A DNA stretch of 22,651 bases, taken from NCBI GenBank assembly GCA_051009015.1, contig JBPCWZ010000026.1, forward strand, positions 1 to 22,651, given 5' to 3'. This DNA comes from JAHRAH01 sp051009015. GTDB lineage: Bacteria; Pseudomonadota; Gammaproteobacteria; Tethybacterales; Persebacteraceae. The translations under genes were made by a program, and so were the position numbers. The notes under the pieces were generated by a model. The model was not told where the DNA came from. It saw nothing but the letters and a program-made list of their open reading frames with translations, and searched no databases. Below, piece by piece: positions 15,154 through 20,769 of the stretch (its first letter is position 1; every line of letters starts with the position of its first letter).

Positions 15154-17080
15154 CGTTAGAGTCCTTGCTGTCTTTGATGTGTGCCATAACGGCAATGGAA
15201 TCGCTGGCGTCCTCCGCCAAAATGACGGACAACGCTACGCGCTTGCCCCGCTTGACATCAACAACAACCGCACGCCCGTCCAGTGGCAACGCGCCATCAT
15301 CGCCTTGATACATTTTTGCGTCTTTGATTGATATGCGGTTTTCCGCACGCGATGCGCCATCGTCATCAACAAACGAAAGGGACACATTAACCCTGCCACT
15401 TGTTATCGGCGTAAAATACACCGTCTTTTTCTTGTTATCGGCGTCCGGCACAACTCGCACATTTTTTATTTCCACCGGGCGCAAAACAAAACCACGCTCG
15501 CCGGTACCGCCCGTGCCTTCGCCCTCTCCCGGACCATCCCCCGGAGTATCACCTTCGCTATCCCCACCGGTTTCACCGCCACCGCCTTCGTCGCCATTTT
15601 CGCCTTCGCCCGAGTCGTCAATTTGGGGTTTGGGGGTTTTCAGTGGTTTCGGGGAATAAATCATCGCTCCCTCAATATCCCGCTCCTCGCCTTCGTCGCC
15701 CGGCTTTGGCTCTGGCTGGTCGGTATCGGGGAGCATTTCGTCCAATTCTCGCACAGCATCAACCTCCGTGTCTTCCGGCTTTGTCAAAGCATCCACGCTG
15801 TCCCTCACATAGCGAACAAGGTCTTTCAGCGCCTTGTCGCATTCGCCGTAATTTTCCGATGTTGCACGGTCCAACTCAAAGGCATCGTGCTTCGGGTTTT
15901 CCATTTCGCGCAACAAGCAATTGCCCTTGTCGCTGTCGCAAAGAAAAACACCGGCAAAATCCAATCGCCCCGCCCACCTCTGAATCCCTTTCTGCTCGTC
16001 GGTTATCAACATACCGGTTTTGCGCAACAATGCAACCCTTTTGGGAAGTCCCTCTTTTTGCATAATCCACATCTTGCAGTGTCCCAGATGCGGGCGCTCG
16101 GAATCCAAACGCCCCTCTTTGGGCGCCTCTGTTATCGCCCGATAATAACAATATGAATTGTCAATCTCCTCTTTGTCAATTTCCAACTGCTTTATTTCGG
16201 CAAAGCGCTCGTCAAGCGTGTCACGGTCAATGTCTATAATGTTGCCTTTGTCATCCTGAATCAAAACTTGCAATTTGTCATCGTAGATGGCGTAGAAAAA
16301 ATTAGCCAAAACCGTTGCGGTGATTTTGTGTTGCCAGTCGCGCCCCGCGTCAAAACCGGCGATAAAAACAACGCTACCGCTGTCATTGTGTCGCAAAATG
16401 GCAGGCACGCCATCGCCTTCAAGTGGGCGACAACCATCAATCTTTCCCCAAAAGCCGGTGCCACTTGTGTAATCGCCCCCGTCTCCGGTGTTGTGCGACA
16501 TTAAAATGGACTTTCCTTGTGCACGCTCAACAATTTCCCCGCCCTCGTTCTTATAGCGAGTGCCATAAAACACCGTGCGCAAAGAAGAAACGGCAAAAGA
16601 CGCATGCTTGCCGATGCCGAACGACCCGCCCGCCGTGGGGTCCCTTTTATCACTGGACCCCCGGGCTTTGGTTATGGCATGCCATTGCCCTCTTTGTTTA
16701 TGATAATCCCCGCGCATGCCCGTTGTTCCGAAGTCGGATATTTTGAGGCATAGCACTTTTGGGGCGCTCATTGTTTGTATGGCATTCTTAAAAAACGCCG
16801 TTTCTCTCCGATTGTCGCTGTTATTCTCGCCCCCGCCGAGGCACTGCCGCATGGCGCGTGCCAATTCATCGGCGTGCGGGAAGTCAGCGATGGGGATTTG
16901 GACTGCTTCAAATTCCACCGTGACTTTTGTGCCGGGAACGGCTACGGCGTCAAGGGAGTTTTGCAGGATTTCCCGCGCCAACCCGTTGTAGCGCGCGCCA
17001 GTGTAGGTTTCTATGCCGGCATCAATGAAGCCGTCATATACGCCGCCGTTGCTTGACGGGAAGCACCAACCAATGCTCAT
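15137..17080 (-). CDS. GHKL-type ATPase (MutL/MORC/Hsp90 fold) of a methyltransferase-linked cassette (647 aa)
   Basis: The N-terminal 160 residues carry the Bergerat-fold ATP site: E37-x3-N41-S-x-D44-A in REILQNSLDA, D116-F-G-T-T-G121, and the lid loop G151-G-S-F-G-I-G-K158. Residues 160-430 continue as a mixed alpha/beta transducer-like region (GSVVFIAGFD, MWIMQKEGLPKRVALLRKTGML). Residues ~485-530 are an extreme Gly/Glu/Asp linker. Residues ~531-635 look like a beta-sandwich (FVLRPVEIKNVRVVP ... VYFTPITSGRVNVSLSFVDDDG). There is no histidine-kinase H-box or receiver domain and no MutL endonuclease motif that I can see. MutL-related GHKL ATPases next to C5 methyltransferases are known from restriction-like systems (Iyer, Abhiman and Aravind, 2008), where they are thought to act as ATP-dependent DNA-binding clamps. 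The start overlaps the methyltransferase stop (17077-17080). Confidence 0.9.
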   Translation of the reverse strand: MSIGWCFPSSNGGVYDGFIDAGIETYTGARYNGLAREILQNSLDAVAVPGTKVTVEFEAVQIPIADFPHADELARAMRQCLGGGENNSDNRRETAFFKNAIQTMSAPKVLCLKISDFGTTGMRGDYHKQRGQWHAITKARGSSDKRDPTAGGSFGIGKHASFAVSSLRTVFYGTRYKNEGGEIVERAQGKSILMSHNTGDGGDYTSGTGFWGKIDGCRPLEGDGVPAILRHNDSGSVVFIAGFDAGRDWQHKITATVLANFFYAIYDDKLQVLIQDDKGNIIDIDRDTLDERFAEIKQLEIDKEEIDNSYCYYRAITEAPKEGRLDSERPHLGHCKMWIMQKEGLPKRVALLRKTGMLITDEQKGIQRWAGRLDFAGVFLCDSDKGNCLLREMENPKHDAFELDRATSENYGECDKALKDLVRYVRDSVDALTKPEDTEVDAVRELDEMLPDTDQPEPKPGDEGEERDIEGAMIYSPKPLKTPKPQIDDSGEGENGDEGGGGETGGDSEGDTPGDGPGEGEGTGGTGERGFVLRPVEIKNVRVVPDADNKKKTVYFTPITSGRVNVSLSFVDDDGASRAENRISIKDAKMYQGDDGALPLDGRAVVVDVKRGKRVALSVILAEDASDSIAVMAHIKDSKDSNDENSA

Positions 17081-18114
17081 GCCGCAATCCTTTCTTTACA
17101 ACGCGAATCCGACTCCAACAAACGACGGCACGACATCGCCAATTGTGCGGCAACTGGTAATGACACCGCATTACCAATCTGGCGGTAGCACTCTTTTTCG
17201 GGGGCGGCATCCGGGAATTGATAGCCGTCAAAACCTTGCAATGCCGCGCACTCTTCAACGGTCAAACGACGAATTCCCCACTCGTCGCGAATAAACGGCA
17301 CATTATGCCCACCCCCGCCCATATTGGCGGTCAATGTCGGGCATTTGTGTTTGTAAGCACGCGAATACGAGCGGCGCAATTGGCAAATGCCATTTTCCGC
17401 GCCGTGCTTTTTTATTTTGTCGGCAATTTGGCGACAATAACGATTGTCCTCCGGCAAGTAATACTCATCGGCGAGTTTTTTGCGCCGGTCAATAAAGTCC
17501 GACAGCGGGCGCAAATCTTCGCACGGTTGCGGAAAGTCAAAATCGTTGCAATAAAAAGCATCCGTGCTTGCCGCGACCATAAACAGTCGCTCGCGGCTTT
17601 GCGGCAAATCCGATATTTCATCGGTTTTCAGCGTGTGGCAATTGCTCTTGTCAAACCAATAGCCCGCCAGTTGTATTTTCGTAATGATGGCGTGCAACCA
17701 CTTGCCACCCTCGCCGCTCGCCAAATGCGGGACATTTTCCAGCAGGATAACTTTCGGCTTGTTTGCGCCAAACTCGCCGATGATGCGGAGGATATGCTCA
17801 AACAACAACCCCCGCTCATCGTCAAAGCCGAGCCGCATACCCGCGAGGGAAAAACTCTGGCACGGAAACCCCGCCGTCAGAATGTCCACCGGTTGCAGGC
17901 GGTCATTCGCCACCGACAACTTGGAAACATCCTTGTTCTCCATATGCGCCTCCGCATGATTGGCGGAAAAGGCAAGGGCGGCGTAATAATCCAACTCGTT
18001 CGCCCACAGCGTATTTATGCCCGCCGCTTTCAGCCCGCCGCAAAACCCGCCCATGCCCGAAAACAGGCAACCGGCAGTCAAAGGGCGGTGCGCCGCTTGT
18101 GCTTTATCAGCCAT
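17077..18114 (-). CDS. DNA (cytosine-5-)-methyltransferase (345 aa)
   Basis: All the main C5-MTase motifs are present in order: I (LFSGMGGFCGGL, 17-28), IV with the catalytic Cys85 in AGFPCQSFS, VI (ENV, 126-128), VIII (QSRER, 172-176), IX (RRLTVEECAALQGF, from 282) and X (RQIGNAVSLPVA, from 311). The target-recognition region between VIII and IX is short, and its specificity cannot be read. The enzyme should methylate cytosine at C5 in double-stranded DNA and so mark self DNA. I start at ATG 18114, inside the end of nuoE (ATGGCTGA overlap), preceded by AAGGGCG as a ribosome binding site. A TTG at 18132 is a less likely alternative. First gene of the four-gene cassette. No Vsr nuclease gene adjoins it. 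Confidence 0.95.
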   Translation of the reverse strand: MADKAQAAHRPLTAGCLFSGMGGFCGGLKAAGINTLWANELDYYAALAFSANHAEAHMENKDVSKLSVANDRLQPVDILTAGFPCQSFSLAGMRLGFDDERGLLFEHILRIIGEFGANKPKVILLENVPHLASGEGGKWLHAIITKIQLAGYWFDKSNCHTLKTDEISDLPQSRERLFMVAASTDAFYCNDFDFPQPCEDLRPLSDFIDRRKKLADEYYLPEDNRYCRQIADKIKKHGAENGICQLRRSYSRAYKHKCPTLTANMGGGGHNVPFIRDEWGIRRLTVEECAALQGFDGYQFPDAAPEKECYRQIGNAVSLPVAAQLAMSCRRLLESDSRCKERIAA

Positions 18115-18622
18115 CGCCCTTAAGTTTAGCAAGAAATTGCGGAATCTTGTCCACGGTTATCTTCTCGTGCATTTTTTCGTTGTTGACGATGACGAGGGGG
18201 GCGTCGGCGCAGGCGCCGAAGCATTCGCCTTCTTTTAGCGTCCATTCGCCGTCCGCTGTTGTGCCGCCAAAATCCACGCCCAAAGCCGCTTTTAATGCCG
18301 CCGCCGTTTCTTCCGCGCCCATCAATGCGCACGGCAGGTTTGTGCATACGCACAACTTATGACGCCCGACCGGTTTGAGGTCGTACATATTGTAAAAAGT
18401 CGCCACTTCCAGCGCCCGTATCGCCGGAATGTGCAAATAGGATGCGACATATTCTATCGTCTCCGCCGACAGCCAGCCCTTCTCCTTTTGCGCTATGCGC
18501 AGCGCGCTCATCACCGCCGATGCCTGACGCCCCTTGGGATATTTGGCAACTTCGCGGTCTATCGCCGCCAGCGATGCCGCCGACAAATCGCCGCTCTCGC
18601 CGCTTTTTACCGCCATCGTCAT
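18107..18622 (-). CDS. nuoE: NADH-quinone oxidoreductase subunit E (171 aa)
   Basis: 24-kDa-type subunit of the NADH dehydrogenase module of complex I, on the cytoplasmic arm. The four ligands of the [2Fe-2S] cluster N1a are visible as Cys93-x4-Cys98 (CTNLPC) and Cys134-x3-Cys138 (CFGAC). The thioredoxin-like fold markers IPAIRALEVATFYNMY and TLKEGECFGACADAPLVIVN are intact, and the length is normal. The gene lies 21 bp after nuoD. Its partner nuoF, which normally follows and binds FMN and NADH, is missing here: a DNA methyltransferase gene begins inside the nuoE stop region instead. Confidence 0.95.
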   Translation of the reverse strand: MTMAVKSGESGDLSAASLAAIDREVAKYPKGRQASAVMSALRIAQKEKGWLSAETIEYVASYLHIPAIRALEVATFYNMYDLKPVGRHKLCVCTNLPCALMGAEETAAALKAALGVDFGGTTADGEWTLKEGECFGACADAPLVIVNNEKMHEKITVDKIPQFLAKLKGDG

Positions 18623-18643
18623 CTTTGCCGTTTGCCTCCGGTG

Positions 18644-19897
18644 CTACCTGTCTATCTCGCCGAACACAACATCCATCGTGCCGATGATGGCAACGGCATC
18701 GGCTATCATGTGCCCGCGCGTCATCTCGTCCATCGCCGCCAGATGCGCAAAGCCCGGCGCGCGTATCTTCAACCGGTAGGGTTTGTTTGCGCCGTCCGAC
18801 AGAATGTAAATGCCAAACTCCCCTTTGGGATGTTCCACCGCCGCATAACTCTCGCCCGCCGGCACATGCATCCCTTCGGTAAATAACTTGAAATGATGAA
18901 TCAACTCTTCCATATTGGCTTTCATCTTCTCGCGCGAAGGCGGCGCGTGTTTGTGACTTTCGGCGATGACGGCGCCCGGGTTGGCGCGCAACCATTTGAT
19001 GCATTGCTTTACCATCCGGTTGGATTGGCGCATCTCCGCCATGCGCACCAAATACCTATCATAACAATCGCCATTGACGCCCACCGGCACGGCAAACTCC
19101 ATCCGGTCATAAACTTCATAGGGCTGCATCTTGCGCAAATCCCATTCCACGCCGCTGCCGCGCAGCATCGGGCCGCTAAAACCCAATGCCCGCGCGCGCT
19201 CCGGCGACACGACGCCGATGCCGACCGTCCTTTGCTTCCAAATGCGGTTGTCGGTCAGCAGGGTTTCATATTCGTCAACGCGCGAGTCAAACCGCGCGGC
19301 AAAATCGGCGATAAAATCCAAAAGCCCGCCCTGCCGCGCTTCGTTCAACTCGCGCACTTGCTTGGCGTTTTTGAATCGGGATTCTTCATACTGCGGCATT
19401 TTTTCCGGCAAATCCCGATATACGCCGCCGGGGCGGTAGTATGCCGCATGCATGCGCGCGCCCGAAACCGCCTCATAACAATCCATCAAATCCTCGCGCT
19501 CCCGAAAAGCATAAAGAAAAACACTCATCGCCCCGACATCCAAAGCATGCGCCCCTATCCACAGCAGATGGTTGAGAATGCGCGTTATCTCGTCAAACAA
19601 CACGCGGATATATTGCGCCCGCGGCGGCGGCGTAATGCCGCACAACTTCTCAATCGCCAGAATGTAGGCATGCTCGTTTGCCATCATGGACACATAATCC
19701 AGCCGGTCCATATACGGCACCGATTGAATGTAGGTTTTGTGTTCGGCGAGTTTTTCGGTCGCCCTATGCAGCAGTCCAATATGCGGGTCGGCGCGTTCTA
19801 TCGTCTCGCCGTCCAGTTCCAGCACAAGGCGCAAAACGCCATGCGCAGCCGGATGCTGCGGGCCAAAGTTCATCGTGTAGTTTTCAATCTCCGCCAT
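18644..19897 (-). CDS. nuoD: NADH-quinone oxidoreductase subunit D (417 aa)
   Basis: 49-kDa-type subunit forming the quinone-binding site of complex I together with NuoB. The protein opens with MAEIENYTMNFGPQHPAAHGVLRLVLELDGE, the standard NuoD start. It continues with HIGLLHRATEKLAEHKTY and QSVPYMDRLDYVSMMANEHAY, and it ends with the conserved GTMDVVFGEIDR. I chose ATG 19897, which overlaps the nuoC end by 14 nt; the frame extends 15 codons upstream over nuoC without homology. Not fused to nuoC, unlike E. coli nuoCD. Translational coupling to nuoC is likely. Confidence 0.97.
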   Translation of the reverse strand: MAEIENYTMNFGPQHPAAHGVLRLVLELDGETIERADPHIGLLHRATEKLAEHKTYIQSVPYMDRLDYVSMMANEHAYILAIEKLCGITPPPRAQYIRVLFDEITRILNHLLWIGAHALDVGAMSVFLYAFREREDLMDCYEAVSGARMHAAYYRPGGVYRDLPEKMPQYEESRFKNAKQVRELNEARQGGLLDFIADFAARFDSRVDEYETLLTDNRIWKQRTVGIGVVSPERARALGFSGPMLRGSGVEWDLRKMQPYEVYDRMEFAVPVGVNGDCYDRYLVRMAEMRQSNRMVKQCIKWLRANPGAVIAESHKHAPPSREKMKANMEELIHHFKLFTEGMHVPAGESYAAVEHPKGEFGIYILSDGANKPYRLKIRAPGFAHLAAMDEMTRGHMIADAVAIIGTMDVVFGEIDR

Positions 19898-20498
19898 TGT
19901 TGCCTTCCGGTTTTTCTTTGCCAAAGGTTTCCTCGCGGACAATGCGCGGAGTCGTCTCGCGCGGTTCTATGCTCACGGGTTCATACACTACGCGCTTTTT
20001 GCGCGGGTCGTAGCGCAACTCCACATGCCCCGACAGCGGAAAATCCTTGCGAAAAGGATGCCCGACAAAACCATAATCGGTCAATATCCGCCGCAAGTCG
20101 TCATGCCCGGCAAAGGCGATGCCAAACAAATCAAACGCCTCGCGCTCATACCAGTTTGCCGCCGGCCAGATACTTGTCGCCGATGCCAATGCCGGAAAGT
20201 CGTCATCCGGGCAGCGCGCGCGCAAGCGCAAACGGCAGTTTCGCGGCAGGGACAGCAGATGATACACAACGCCAAACCGCGCCCCGTCGCCGGGATATTC
20301 GCAATAATCCACACCCGCCAAATCCATCAACTGGTCAAAAGCAAGTTGCGGCTCGTCGCGCAGGGTTTGGAAAGTTTGCGCCAAATCATCGGCGGGCGCA
20401 TCCATCGCAACTTCCCCCAGCGCCTCCGAAACAACAAACCCGTCCCGCCCGCCAAAAAGCGCGCGCAAAACTTCGGCGGTATCCGGCAAAGACGACAT
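19884..20498 (-). CDS. nuoC: NADH-quinone oxidoreductase subunit C (204 aa)
   Basis: 30-kDa-type subunit of the peripheral arm of complex I. The family signature is fully present: NWYEREAFDLFGIAFAGHDDLRRILTDYGFVGHPFRKDFPLSGHVELRYD. The N-terminal part (residues 1-60) is variable, as usual, and a short charged C-terminal tail is present. It is the first of three overlapping or closely spaced nuo genes. nuoA and nuoB, which normally precede nuoC, are absent. Instead there are 246 bp with repeats and then an adhesin gene. A TAAAAT box lies 9 nt before the ATG, so nuoC may head its own transcription unit. Confidence 0.96.
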   Translation of the reverse strand: MSSLPDTAEVLRALFGGRDGFVVSEALGEVAMDAPADDLAQTFQTLRDEPQLAFDQLMDLAGVDYCEYPGDGARFGVVYHLLSLPRNCRLRLRARCPDDDFPALASATSIWPAANWYEREAFDLFGIAFAGHDDLRRILTDYGFVGHPFRKDFPLSGHVELRYDPRKKRVVYEPVSIEPRETTPRIVREETFGKEKPEGNNGGD

Positions 20499-20507
20499 AA
20501 CGCCGTG

Positions 20508-20513
20508 ATTTTA
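20508..20513 (-). promoter_or_regulatory. Putative nuoC -10 box (TAAAAT)
   Basis: TAAAAT on the minus strand ends 9 nt before the nuoC ATG, implying a leader of only a few nucleotides. The -35 region is not convincing. Confidence 0.35.
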
Positions 20514-20573
20514 TCACCTTTGCCGTTTTTCGGCGAAAGCGCGCGGATATTGCCATCATGCCAAAAGCGGCAA

Positions 20574-20650
20574 CTTCCGCCGCTGTTGCGGGAATAACGG
20601 CGGCGGCGGCGGGAATGACATAATTCCGTCATTCCCGCGAAAGCGGGAAT
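20574..20650. repeat. GGGAATAACGGCGG-type repeat plus ATTCCCGC/GCGGGAAT palindrome
   Basis: A tract reading GCGGGAATAACGGCGGCGGCGGCGGGAATGAC is followed by the perfect palindrome ATTCCCGC-gaaa-GCGGGAAT (20631-20650). The same two parts, in another order, occur at 183-225 and around 20940-21001. Confidence 0.7.
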
Positions 20651-20689
20651 CTCCTAAATCATCGCCGCGAAAGCGGCGCATTATCAAAA

Positions 20690-20769
20690 GCCCTGAAAGG
20701 GCGGCATGTTCATAGCACGGGGCAACGCCCCGTGAATCGGCGTATTAAACAAACAAGCCCTGAAAGGGC
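20690..20769 (+). repeat. Composite REP-like element, copy B, plus an extra half copy
   Basis: GCCCT-gaa-AGGGC (20690-20702) and CACGGGGC-aac-GCCCCGTG (20716-20734) share the linker seen in copy A at 231-288. A second GCCCT-gaa-AGGGC hairpin follows at 20757-20769. Confidence 0.8.

Noticed and set aside
18893..20500. 535-codon plus-strand open frame opposite nuoC and nuoD
   Set aside because: It is antisense to two confidently identified complex I genes, and its translation is Arg/His/Pro-rich without domain features. It is a shadow of GC-rich coding DNA.
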